Source: Dyadobacter flavalbus
GTDB lineage: Bacteria > Bacteroidota > Bacteroidia > Cytophagales > Spirosomataceae
Direction of reading: 5' to 3'
Assembly (NCBI RefSeq): GCF_006149045.1
Contig: NZ_VBSN01000038.1
Span: forward strand, 620,001 to 684,000
Length of the DNA: 64,000 nt
The notes under the pieces are model-generated. The model searched no databases. It saw only the letters and a program-made list of their open reading frames with translations, and was not told where the DNA came from. A program made the position numbers and the translations under genes. Position 1 is the stretch's first letter. Every line of letters starts with the position of its first letter. Below, piece by piece: positions 35,570 through 44,123 of the stretch.

Positions 35570-37036
35570 ATGGAAAAGTTAAAAAATTACATCAACGGGC
35601 AGTGGGTCGAAAGCCATTCGGAACATTACGAAAATGTGCTTAATCCGGCTAGTCAGGAAGTGCTTGCGCAGGTGCCTTACGGTAATGCAAAAGACGTTTC
35701 CGACGCGGCCGAAGCTGCTGCGCAAGGATTTCAGGAGTGGAGAAGCACCCCCGTTTCAAAACGAGTCCAGTATTTGTTCAAACTGAAAACTTTGCTGGAA
35801 AGTAACCTGGATGACATTGCAAAAACCATCACGCTGGAATCCGGAAAAACTTTTCTGGAAGCCAAAGCCGAAATGGTGCGCGCCATTGAAAACGTGGAAA
35901 ATGCCTGCGGCATGCCGGCCATGATGCAGGGCGAATTTTCGGAAGATATTGCCAAGGGAATTGATGAATACATGATCCGGCAGCCACTGGGCGTTTGTGC
36001 CTGCATTGCGCCTTTCAACTTTCCGGGAATGATCACGTTCTGGTTTCTGCCGTATGCGCTCGCCTGCGGAAACAGTTACATTATCAAGCCTTCGGAAAAA
36101 GTGCCGCTGACGATGACGAAAATCGTTGGCCTGATGGAACAGCTTGACCTTCCCAAAGGCGTATTGAATTTGGTTCAGGGTGCAAGGGAAACGGTGGATG
36201 CCATTCTGGAACATCCGGTTATTAAAGGCATCAGTTTTGTGGGTTCTTCCGGCGTAGCCAGATATGTTTACTCCAAAGGTGCTGCAAACGGGAAACGCGT
36301 TCAGGCGCAGGGCGGTGCCAAAAACCCGGTTATCGTTTTACCCGATGCCGATATTGAAATGACTTCCCAGATTGTCATTGACAGTGTTTACGGCTGCGCC
36401 GGTCAGCGTTGCCTTGCCGCTTCCACGATCATAACGGTCGGCGAACATAAGGACATTACAGAAAGTCTTGTTGAATCCGCAAAAGCAAGGAAAACGGGTT
36501 TTGGTCTGGAAAGCGACGTACAAATGGGTCCGGTCATTACAGCAGAAAGCAAAAACCGCGTACAAACCCTGATCGACAAAGGATTAAGCGAAGGCGGCAG
36601 GCTGCTTGTAGACGGCCGTAATGCAACGGTTGAAGGTTTTGAAAACGGAAATTTCATCAATCCGACCATTATAGAAGATATTCCGCTCGACGGCGAACTG
36701 GCTGCTACCGAGATTTTCGGCCCGGTTTTAAGTCTTGTCCATATTGATACGATTGATGAAGCCATCCGGTTTATCAATTCCGGCAAATACGGCAATATGG
36801 CTTGTGTCTTCACAAGCAGCGGTTCCAGTGCCCGCAAATTCCGTCACGAAGCGGAAGCCGGAAACATTGGTATCAACATCGGTGTTGCAGCCCCGGTTGC
36901 ACAGTTCCCTTTTTCAGGCTGGAAAGAAAGCTTTTACGGAGACTTACACGGCCAGGGAAAACACGCAGTTGAATTCTTCACGCAGACCAAAGTGGTGATC
37001 GAGCGCTGGCTTAAAGAATGGAACAGGAAGTTTTGA
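35570..37036 (+). CDS. iolA: Malonate/methylmalonate-semialdehyde dehydrogenase (CoA-acylating)
   Basis: The frame is open from 35486, but that would overlap iolC; the ATG at 35570 ([15 protein letters not shown]) fits the family and gives 488 residues. The enzyme turns malonate semialdehyde into acetyl-CoA and CO2, the final step of the pathway. Evidence includes [36 protein letters not shown], the nucleophile Cys in [12 protein letters not shown] and the C-terminal [17 protein letters not shown] typical of MmsA/IolA. The stop codon is followed at once by a heptamer repeat. Confidence 0.94.
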   Translation: MEKLKNYINGQWVESHSEHYENVLNPASQEVLAQVPYGNAKDVSDAAEAAAQGFQEWRSTPVSKRVQYLFKLKTLLESNLDDIAKTITLESGKTFLEAKAEMVRAIENVENACGMPAMMQGEFSEDIAKGIDEYMIRQPLGVCACIAPFNFPGMITFWFLPYALACGNSYIIKPSEKVPLTMTKIVGLMEQLDLPKGVLNLVQGARETVDAILEHPVIKGISFVGSSGVARYVYSKGAANGKRVQAQGGAKNPVIVLPDADIEMTSQIVIDSVYGCAGQRCLAASTIITVGEHKDITESLVESAKARKTGFGLESDVQMGPVITAESKNRVQTLIDKGLSEGGRLLVDGRNATVEGFENGNFINPTIIEDIPLDGELAATEIFGPVLSLVHIDTIDEAIRFINSGKYGNMACVFTSSGSSARKFRHEAEAGNIGINIGVAAPVAQFPFSGWKESFYGDLHGQGKHAVEFFTQTKVVIERWLKEWNRKF

Positions 37037-37165
37037 TAGCTGTTGGCTATTAGCTGTTAGCTGTTAGCTATTATTTAATGGGTCTTTTGACGGAAAACGG
37101 CTGAGAACCAGTGTCAAACCGCTAAATGACTTTTGCCAAAAACCAACTGCTAAAAGCCAACATCC
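37037..37165. repeat. Heptamer repeat pair bracketing the iolA-iolG gap
   Basis: TAGCTGTTGGCTATTAGCTG and further TTAGCTG heptamers start on the base after the iolA stop. The complementary orientation (CCAACTGCTAAAAGCCAAC) lies near 37142-37163, so the two runs form an imperfect inverted pair. Confidence 0.75.
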
Positions 37166-37205
37166 AAAATCAACCATTGTCAATATAAAAAAATACCAAC
37201 CTCAA

Positions 37206-38234
37206 ATGTCAAGAAAATTAAAAACGGGAGTTATTGGTCTGGGCCGGATCGGACAGATCCATCTTAGCAACCTTGTACACCATATGCCGGATGCAGAAGT
37301 AGTTATCGCTTCTGATCTATCGCCCGCGTCGCATGCATTTGCGCAGAATCTGGGTGTTTCGAATGTAACAACGGATGCATACGACGTCATAAATCATCCG
37401 GACGTGGAAGCCGTCATTATCTGCTCGCCTACCCCGTTCCATGTGCCGTATACGGTTGCCGCGGCACAGCAGAAAAAGCATGTATTCTGTGAAAAACCGC
37501 TGGATGTAACGCTGGAAGCCATTCAGGCAGCGGAAAAAGCAGTCAGTGGAAACAATGTAAAACTGATGCTCGGCTTCAACCGCCGTTTTGATGCCAATTT
37601 CAGTAACGTAAGAAACCTTGTGGAAGCCAATAAAATCGGCGATCCGCATATTCTGCGAATTACAAGCCGCGACCCGGCACCGCCGCCTGTGGAGTACCTG
37701 AAAGTTTCCGGCGGCATCTTCCTCGACATGTCCATTCATGATTTTGACATGGCACGTTACATAGTCGGCAGCGAAGTGAAAGAAGTTTTTGTAAAAGGCA
37801 ATGCGCTGATTCATCCGGAAATAAAGGAATTTGGCGATATAGATACGGCGGTCATTGTTCTTACTTTTGAAAACGGCGCTATTGGCGTTATCGACAACAG
37901 CCGCAAGGCCGTTTACGGGTACGATCAGCGTCTGGAAATTTTCGGATCCAAAGGAATGGCCAAAGCGGAAAATAATACGGCCGACACACTTGTTCATTTT
38001 GACAGTGACGGCGGACATATTTCCCTGCCGCTGCATTTTTTCCTTGAAAGATATGAAACCGCATACCGCGTTTGCCTGAAATCTTTTATCGACTGTGTTT
38101 TGAACGATACGCCTTCGCCGGTGGATGCGCACGACGGGCTGATGGCTACGGCCATCGGGATTGCAGCCATGAAGTCGCTGACCGAAGGGCGGAGCGTGAG
38201 GCTGGACGAAATTCTGCAGTACGCCGTTGTCTAA
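37206..38234 (+). CDS. iolG: Inositol 2-dehydrogenase
   Basis: The 342-residue Gfo/Idh/MocA enzyme oxidises myo-inositol to 2-keto-myo-inositol with NAD, the first step of the pathway. GVIGLGRIGQIHLSNL is the Rossmann motif (residues 8-23), FCEKPLDVT carries the catalytic Lys, and GGIFLDMSIHDFDMARYIVG contains the conserved D-x-x-x-H(D) residues seen in IolG. Unlike the other two Gfo/Idh/MocA proteins in the window it has no export signal. Placement inside the iol cluster supports the assignment. Confidence 0.92.
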   Translation: MSRKLKTGVIGLGRIGQIHLSNLVHHMPDAEVVIASDLSPASHAFAQNLGVSNVTTDAYDVINHPDVEAVIICSPTPFHVPYTVAAAQQKKHVFCEKPLDVTLEAIQAAEKAVSGNNVKLMLGFNRRFDANFSNVRNLVEANKIGDPHILRITSRDPAPPPVEYLKVSGGIFLDMSIHDFDMARYIVGSEVKEVFVKGNALIHPEIKEFGDIDTAVIVLTFENGAIGVIDNSRKAVYGYDQRLEIFGSKGMAKAENNTADTLVHFDSDGGHISLPLHFFLERYETAYRVCLKSFIDCVLNDTPSPVDAHDGLMATAIGIAAMKSLTEGRSVRLDEILQYAVV

Positions 38235-38463
38235 AAGCAAAATGCATGGATTGCTCCGCTTGTAAACGCAGGCTGTAACGGGAAGCGGGTGGTTATGTGT
38301 TAGAAAATGTTAAGAAAGTTTATAAGTTTGAAGCGACATCAATCTGCATGTGTTCTCGGATCAGGATGGCTTAACTGCCGTTGAAACTACCCTGCCGATC
38401 AATAAACGATTGATTACTTACAAGATCTGATCAAAATTCGTTCTGTTTAACTAACCCGCTCCC

Positions 38464-40077
38464 ATGTCCAATACCGGTTTGCAATCGCTGGATTATGTTG
38501 TTTTCTTTATTTATCTGATAGGCATTTCAGCTTACGGTTACTGGATTTACCGAAAAAAATCATCCAAAGAAGTAAGCTCGACGGATTATTTTCTGGCTGA
38601 GGGTTCACTGACTTTCTGGGCAATCGGAGCTTCCATCATTGCTTCCAACATTTCTGCCGAACATTTTATCGGCATGTCCGGCTCCGGATTTGCCATCGGG
38701 CTGGCCATTTCGTCTTATGAATGGATGGCGGCGGCATCGCTGATTGTTGTGGCGCTTTTTATTCTGCCGGTTTACCTCCGAAACAAGATTTACACCATGC
38801 CCCAGTTTTTAAGGCAGCGGTATAATCCGACGGTTGCAACCATTATGGCCGTTTTCTGGCTATTGCTTTATGTATTTGTTAACCTGACTTCCATTCTTTA
38901 CCTGGGTGCGCTGGCGCTGGAAGTAACCGCCGGGTTTGATTTTACCTATGGAATCATCGGGCTGGGAATATTTGCCGTTATCATCACCATCGGCGGAATG
39001 AAAGTCATTGGGTATACGGATGTTGTTCAGGTTATTGTACTCGTTCTGGGCGGTTTGGCAACTACTTATCTGGCGCTGGACCTTGTTTCCACGCATTTTA
39101 ACAGACCCGGATTGTTCAATGCACTTGGCTTGCTGAAAGAACAGGCGGATTCGCATTTTCACATGATTTTGCCCAAAGACAACCCTTTTTACAAGGATCT
39201 TCCGGGTTTATCGGTGATTATCGGCGCTATGTGGATCAACAATCTTGCGTATTTCGGCTGTAACCAGTATATCATTCAGCGGAGTCTCGGTGCGGATTTG
39301 CCGACGGCCAGAAAAGGGATTTTGTTTGCAGCACTTCTGAAACTGCTCATTCCGATCATTGTCGTTATTCCGGGCATTTCTGCTTACGTTTTGTACCAGA
39401 ACGGCATGTTCCAACAGGAAATGCTGGATGCAGCCGGCGTCGTAAAACCGGATCATGCATATCCGGTTCTGCTGAACCTGCTTCCTGCCGGATTGAAAGG
39501 AATTGCTTTTGCGGCACTCACCGCGGCTATTGTTGCTTCGCTCGCCGGAAAAGCAAACAGTATCTCGACCATTTTCACGCTGGATATTTACAAACAGTAC
39601 ATTGCGCCGCATGCCAGTGAAAAGCAGCTTGTGCGCATTGCCCGTTACAGCATTTACGTTGCGATGGGCATTGCCATGCTCATTGCGCCGCAGCTCAGGG
39701 TTCTGGATCAGGCGTATCAGTTTATTCAGGAATACAGCAGCTTTATTACGCCCGGGGTTTTTGCCATATTTATTTTCGGAATGTTCTGGAAAAGGACTAC
39801 TTCTGCTTCGGCACTTACAGCGGCTTTGCTTACCATTCCGCTTTCAACTGCCGGCAAGTATCTGGCTCCGGAAATTGCATTTCTGGACCGCATGGGAATT
39901 ATTTTCCTGATTCTTTCCGCCATCATCATTGTGATGACACTAGCTGACCCGGGCAGCAGGCACAATGTGAAAGGACTTGCCATAGATCAATCCATGTTCA
40001 GGCCGGGAAAAAGCTTTGTCGTTGGGTCCATTATGATTTGCGGCGTAATTGCAGCGCTATATACGGTATTCTGGTAG
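38464..40077 (+). CDS. Sodium/solute symporter (SSS/SLC5 family), probable inositol transporter
   Basis: The 537 residues form about fourteen membrane segments. DYFLAEGSLTFWAIGASIIA, SNISAEHFIGMSGSGFAIGL and the central VIIGAMWINNLAYFGCNQYI-like segment match the SGLT-type branch of sodium/sugar symporters, which includes inositol carriers. It lies between iolG and iolJ and is the only inner-membrane transporter in the cluster, so it probably takes up inositol delivered by SusCD. Substrate assignment rests on context. Confidence 0.88.
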   Translation: MSNTGLQSLDYVVFFIYLIGISAYGYWIYRKKSSKEVSSTDYFLAEGSLTFWAIGASIIASNISAEHFIGMSGSGFAIGLAISSYEWMAAASLIVVALFILPVYLRNKIYTMPQFLRQRYNPTVATIMAVFWLLLYVFVNLTSILYLGALALEVTAGFDFTYGIIGLGIFAVIITIGGMKVIGYTDVVQVIVLVLGGLATTYLALDLVSTHFNRPGLFNALGLLKEQADSHFHMILPKDNPFYKDLPGLSVIIGAMWINNLAYFGCNQYIIQRSLGADLPTARKGILFAALLKLLIPIIVVIPGISAYVLYQNGMFQQEMLDAAGVVKPDHAYPVLLNLLPAGLKGIAFAALTAAIVASLAGKANSISTIFTLDIYKQYIAPHASEKQLVRIARYSIYVAMGIAMLIAPQLRVLDQAYQFIQEYSSFITPGVFAIFIFGMFWKRTTSASALTAALLTIPLSTAGKYLAPEIAFLDRMGIIFLILSAIIIVMTLADPGSRHNVKGLAIDQSMFRPGKSFVVGSIMICGVIAALYTVFW

Positions 40078-40080
40078 GGA

Positions 40081-40247
40081 TGGCTTCTGGCGATTGGCTT
40101 TTAGATGAGTAGTAAATGAATATAAGATTGATTTTTAAGTTGTGGAATGTAAAATGTGAATTGTAAAATGTGAGTAGTTAGCCAAATAGCTAATTACCAA
40201 GAGCTAATTGCTAAAAGCCAACAGCTAACTGCTAACCGCTAAAAAGC
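40081..40247. repeat. Heptamer repeats at both ends of the symporter-iolJ gap
   Basis: The forward form (TGGCGATTGGCTTTTAGATG) begins right after the symporter stop. The complementary form (GCTAAAAGCCAACAGCTAAC and neighbours, 40177-40247) ends just before the iolJ ATG. The gap also holds AAAATGTGAATTGTAAAATGTGA. Confidence 0.75.
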
Positions 40248-40249
40248 CC

Positions 40250-41200
40250 ATGCTAGTAACAACAAAAGAACTTTTCCGCAAATGCTACGGCAAGTATGCC
40301 ATTCCGGCAGTGAACGTGTTTTTTATGGAGGAAATCCACGGGCTTTTTTCGGCAGCACAAAAGGCCAACGCGCCGTTTATTGTACAGACAACGCCTTTTG
40401 CAAGAGATTATGCGCATCCTGAAATGCTGCTTGCCATGATTGAAGCCGCTTCCAGCATTTATCCTGACGTGACTTATGCCGTTCACATGGACCACGGCTA
40501 CGAAGAACACATTTTCGATGCCATTAACAAAGGCGGTTATACGTCCGTGATGATTGATGCATCGCACGACCGTTTTGATGAAAATGTTAAAAGGACAAGG
40601 CAAGTTGTTGAAAAAGCACATGAAAAGAACATTAGTGTAGAAGCGGAACTCGGCGTTCTGGCCGGCGTTGAAGACGATCTGACGATTGATGCAGCGCATT
40701 CATTTTATACCAATCCGCAGGAAGTAGAGGATTTTGTAAAAGCAACGGATTGCGACAGTCTTGCCATCGCCGTTGGAACCAGTCATGGTGCTTATAAATT
40801 TTCAGGCGGTCAGGGACTCCAGTTTCATATTCTGGAAGAAATCCAGCAGCGGCTGCCGGGATTTCCGCTGGTTTTACACGGTGGTTCCAATGTGGTTCCC
40901 GAGGTTGTAGAACGGATCAACGCCGCCGGCGGGAAGCTGAAAACAGATGCAAAAGGCGTTCAGGAAGAGGAAATCCGGAAAGCCATTCCGCTGGGAATCT
41001 GCAAGATCAATATTGCAACGGATACAAGACTTTTATGGACGATGGTAAATCGTGAATTTTTCAGAGACAAGCCCGACGAATTTGCTCCTACTACACCTGG
41101 AAAAATTTTCATGGAAGAATACGAGCGCTTTATAATAAAAAAATTTGAACTGTTTGGCTGTACCGGAAAGGCAGACAATTTTCTTCCGGTAAATGCCTGA
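40250..41200 (+). CDS. iolJ: Class II aldolase, probable 2-deoxy-5-keto-gluconate-6-phosphate aldolase
   Basis: The 316-residue class II fructose-bisphosphate-type aldolase shows the zinc site region YAVHMDHGYEE, SVMIDASHDRF, VEAELGVLAGVEDDLT, the second zinc ligand region VLHGGSNVVPEVVE and phosphate-binding KINIATDTRLLW. In an iol cluster this enzyme splits DKG-6-phosphate into dihydroxyacetone phosphate and malonate semialdehyde. Ordinary fructose-bisphosphate activity is possible too; the role assigned here comes from location. Confidence 0.85.
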   Translation: MLVTTKELFRKCYGKYAIPAVNVFFMEEIHGLFSAAQKANAPFIVQTTPFARDYAHPEMLLAMIEAASSIYPDVTYAVHMDHGYEEHIFDAINKGGYTSVMIDASHDRFDENVKRTRQVVEKAHEKNISVEAELGVLAGVEDDLTIDAAHSFYTNPQEVEDFVKATDCDSLAIAVGTSHGAYKFSGGQGLQFHILEEIQQRLPGFPLVLHGGSNVVPEVVERINAAGGKLKTDAKGVQEEEIRKAIPLGICKINIATDTRLLWTMVNREFFRDKPDEFAPTTPGKIFMEEYERFIIKKFELFGCTGKADNFLPVNA

Positions 41201-41233
41201 TCCTATTTTCAGCCGTTTAATACGACAACAAAT

Positions 41234-43099
41234 ATGACAAGAAGACTTACCGTAGCGCAGGCTACCATAACTTTTTTGAAAAATCAGTACATTGAAAGAG
41301 ATGGCGTGGAACAGCCTTATTTCGGCGGTTGTTTCGGGATATTCGGACATGGAAATGTGGCTGGTCTGGGTCAGGCTTTGCAGGAAAATCCTGACTTTCG
41401 TTACTATCAATGCCGGAACGAGCAATCGATGGTGCATACCGCAGTTGCTTATGCCAAAGTAAAAAACAGGCTGGGCGCCTTTGTATGCACCACTTCCATC
41501 GGGCCGGGCGCAACCAATATGATCACCGGCGCTGCGCTTGCAACCATCAACAGACTTCCTGTTTTGCTGTTGCCCGGGGATATTTTTGCCACACGCGAGC
41601 CAAACCCCGTTTTACAACAACTTGAAAGTGCCGGAACGCAGGATATTTCAGTAAATGACTGCTTCAAGCCTGTTTCCAAATATTGGGACCGGATCAATCG
41701 ACCGGAGCAACTGATTTATTCCTTACCCGAAGTCATGCGCGTGCTTACTTCCCAAGCGGAAATGGGTGCAGTTACTTTGTCGATGCCGCAAGATGTGCAG
41801 ACACATGCATACGATTTTCCCGAAGCACTGTTTCAGAAAAAAGTATGGCATATCGGAAGGCCGCGGCCCGATCTGGACCATTTGAAAAAAGCGGCGGAAT
41901 GGATAAAAGCTGCAAAAAATCCGGTTATTGTAGCCGGCGGCGGAGCCATTTACAGCGATGCCTGCGACCGACTGCATGAGTTTGCAACGAAAACGGGGAT
42001 TCCGGTTGGAGAGACTTTTGCCGGAAAAGGTGCCGTGCGTTATGATGCGCCTTACAGCATCGGCGGGCTCGGTGCCACGGGAACCAAATACGCCATTGAA
42101 ATTGCCAATGAAGCCGACATGGTTATTGGCATCGGAACGCGTTACAGTGATTTTACGACGGCATCGAAATCCATCTTTAAAAATCCGGAAGTTAAGTTTA
42201 TTAACATCAATATCAGCGAGTTCGATGCATTCAAACATGCGGCATTGCCGCTGACAGGCGATGCAAAAGCTACATTGGAGGAACTGATGTCACTGCTGGA
42301 AAACTTTGAAGTGGATGCAGCATACCGCAAACGTATTGCCGGCATGAACAAGGCCTGGGATGATGAAGTAACCCAAATCTATGCAGAAGGAAACAGCACG
42401 GATCCTCCTATTGACCAAGCCGTTGTCATCGGTACGTTAAACAGCTTTATGGATGACCGTGATGTTATGATCAACGCATCCGGAAGTGCGCCGGGCGATT
42501 TGCACAAGTTATGGCGGGCAACTGATCCTAAAAACTTTCATCTGGAGTATGGATTTTCCTGCATGGGCTATGAAATTGCTGCCGGAATGGGCGCCAAAAT
42601 GGCTGATCCGAGCCGCGAAATTTATGTGATCTGCGGTGACGGCGGCTATCTGATGAACAATCATGAAATCATTACTTCTATTCAGGAAGGTGTCCGGTTT
42701 ACCATTTTGCTGCTGAACAACAACGGTTATGCAAGTATCGGCGGACTTTCCGAAAGTATTGGAAGTGAACGCTTTGGAACCATGTATAAATATCGTGACG
42801 AGAATTCCGGGCAGCTGTCTGGCAGTTTCCTTCCCGTCGATCTGGCTAAAAATGCAGAAAGCCTGGGTGCAATCGTGATCAAGGCAACCGACAAAGATTC
42901 TCTGGAAGAGGCACTTTCACAGGCCAGATCCAATGAACGCACAACGGTCATTTACATTGAAACCAGTTTGTACCGGACTGTAAAGGGATATAATGCATGG
43001 TGGGAAGTTCCGATTGCCGAAGTCTCCGCTTCTCCAAGTGTACAAAAAGCATATGAAACTTACCGCAACAACAAGAAAGAACAAAGGATATTTTTATAA
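41234..43099 (+). CDS. iolD: 3D-(3,5/4)-trihydroxycyclohexane-1,2-dione acylhydrolase
   Basis: The 621-residue thiamine-diphosphate enzyme opens the inositol ring of the dione to give 5-deoxy-glucuronate. The N-terminal TPP-binding region includes GGCFGIFGHGNVAGLGQAL and the Glu of QCRNEQSMVHTAVAYA, the central domain follows, and the C-terminal TPP/Mg motif is ICGDGGYLMNNHEI ... LLNNNGYASIG. Length and the opening TRRLTVAQATITFLKNQY match IolD. It follows iolJ by 33 bases. Confidence 0.95.
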   Translation: MTRRLTVAQATITFLKNQYIERDGVEQPYFGGCFGIFGHGNVAGLGQALQENPDFRYYQCRNEQSMVHTAVAYAKVKNRLGAFVCTTSIGPGATNMITGAALATINRLPVLLLPGDIFATREPNPVLQQLESAGTQDISVNDCFKPVSKYWDRINRPEQLIYSLPEVMRVLTSQAEMGAVTLSMPQDVQTHAYDFPEALFQKKVWHIGRPRPDLDHLKKAAEWIKAAKNPVIVAGGGAIYSDACDRLHEFATKTGIPVGETFAGKGAVRYDAPYSIGGLGATGTKYAIEIANEADMVIGIGTRYSDFTTASKSIFKNPEVKFININISEFDAFKHAALPLTGDAKATLEELMSLLENFEVDAAYRKRIAGMNKAWDDEVTQIYAEGNSTDPPIDQAVVIGTLNSFMDDRDVMINASGSAPGDLHKLWRATDPKNFHLEYGFSCMGYEIAAGMGAKMADPSREIYVICGDGGYLMNNHEIITSIQEGVRFTILLLNNNGYASIGGLSESIGSERFGTMYKYRDENSGQLSGSFLPVDLAKNAESLGAIVIKATDKDSLEEALSQARSNERTTVIYIETSLYRTVKGYNAWWEVPIAEVSASPSVQKAYETYRNNKKEQRIFL

Positions 43100-43206
43100 T
43101 GGATAAAAGGAGGAAAGAAGGAAGGAAAAAGGAAAAAGGAATAAGGAATAAGTTTCCTCCACCTTTTCCCCCTTCCACCTTTTATCCCTTTTTCCTTTTC
43201 CCCCTT
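43100..43206 (+). repeat. Polypurine run followed by polypyrimidine run
   Basis: Bases 43100-43150 are nearly all purine, with a 7-base step (GGAAAAA, GGAAAAA, GGAATAA, GGAATAA); bases 43153-43206 are nearly all pyrimidine. GGATAAAAGG (43101-43110) pairs exactly with CCTTTTATCC (43178-43187), so the transcript between iolD and iolE can fold into a long imperfect hairpin. It ends five bases before the iolE start codon. Confidence 0.8.
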
Positions 43207-43211
43207 ACAAC

Positions 43212-44114
43212 ATGAATTTTGATAATATAAAACTCGGCGTTGCTCCTATCATCTGGACCAACGATGACATGCCTGAACTGGGCGGTGAAAATACTTTTGA
43301 GCAATGCGTAAGTGAAATGGCACTGGCCGGATTTACTGGCTGTGAAGTGGGAAACAAGTTTCCACGTGATGTAAATATTCTTAAAAAAGCATTAGATCTC
43401 AGAGGATTACAGATCTGCAATCAATGGAACAGCTATGAACTGACTACCAAAAGTTTTGCCGAAAACAGAGAAAACTTCATTAAACTTCTGGACTTTCTGG
43501 AAATCATGGGTACCAAAGTCATCGGCGGCGGCGAAACCGGAAACAGCTGTCAGGGACAAATGACTGTTCCCGTTTTTGAAGGAAAAGGCTTGCTGAATAC
43601 GAGTGAAGAATGGAACAGTTTTACTTTCGGCCTGAATGAACTGGGTAAAATAGCTCGTGACCGTGGCCTGAAACTGGCATTTCATCACCATATGGGTACG
43701 TGCATCCAGACCTTGGAAGAGACTGACAGATTGCTTCATGAAACCGATCCTGAAAATGTTTTCCTGAATTACGACTGCGGTCACTTTTACTTTGCAGGTG
43801 AAGATCCGGTTGCTGCACTGCAAAAATACATTGGCCGGACTGCTCACATCCATTTGAAGGATGTGCGTCAGCATATTTTGCAAAGCGTACATGATGACCG
43901 TTTGAGTTTTCTGAGTGCAGTAAAGAAAGGTGTCTTCACCGTTCCCGGCGATCCGGAAGGCTGCATTGATTTTCCTGCTCTTTTTTCCATTATCAAAAGC
44001 AGCGATTACCACGGCTGGATTGTGCTGGAAGCTGAACAAGACCCATCCAAAGCCAATCCGCTGGAATATGCCATGATTGCTAGGAAATACTTCAGAGATC
44101 TTACCGGCATTTGA
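43212..44114 (+). CDS. iolE: Myo-inosose-2 dehydratase
   Basis: The 300-residue xylose-isomerase-like TIM barrel dehydrates 2-keto-myo-inositol to the trihydroxycyclohexane-dione used by IolD. It opens with KLGVAPIIWTNDDMPELGGE, a hallmark of IolE, followed by GFTGCEVGNKFPRD, LAFHHHMGTCIQTLEETDRL and NYDCGHFYFAGEDPVAAL with metal ligands, then HIHLKDVRQH. It is the last gene of the catabolic cluster. A tandem structured repeat array begins about 10 bases after its stop. Confidence 0.95.
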   Translation: MNFDNIKLGVAPIIWTNDDMPELGGENTFEQCVSEMALAGFTGCEVGNKFPRDVNILKKALDLRGLQICNQWNSYELTTKSFAENRENFIKLLDFLEIMGTKVIGGGETGNSCQGQMTVPVFEGKGLLNTSEEWNSFTFGLNELGKIARDRGLKLAFHHHMGTCIQTLEETDRLLHETDPENVFLNYDCGHFYFAGEDPVAALQKYIGRTAHIHLKDVRQHILQSVHDDRLSFLSAVKKGVFTVPGDPEGCIDFPALFSIIKSSDYHGWIVLEAEQDPSKANPLEYAMIARKYFRDLTGI

Positions 44115-44123
44115 TTTATACAT

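Noticed and set aside
37317-38240. 307-codon frame on the minus strand across iolG
   Set aside because: It is the antisense shadow of iolG, which has complete family motifs. The antisense product is rich in Arg, His and Cys and has no recognisable domain.
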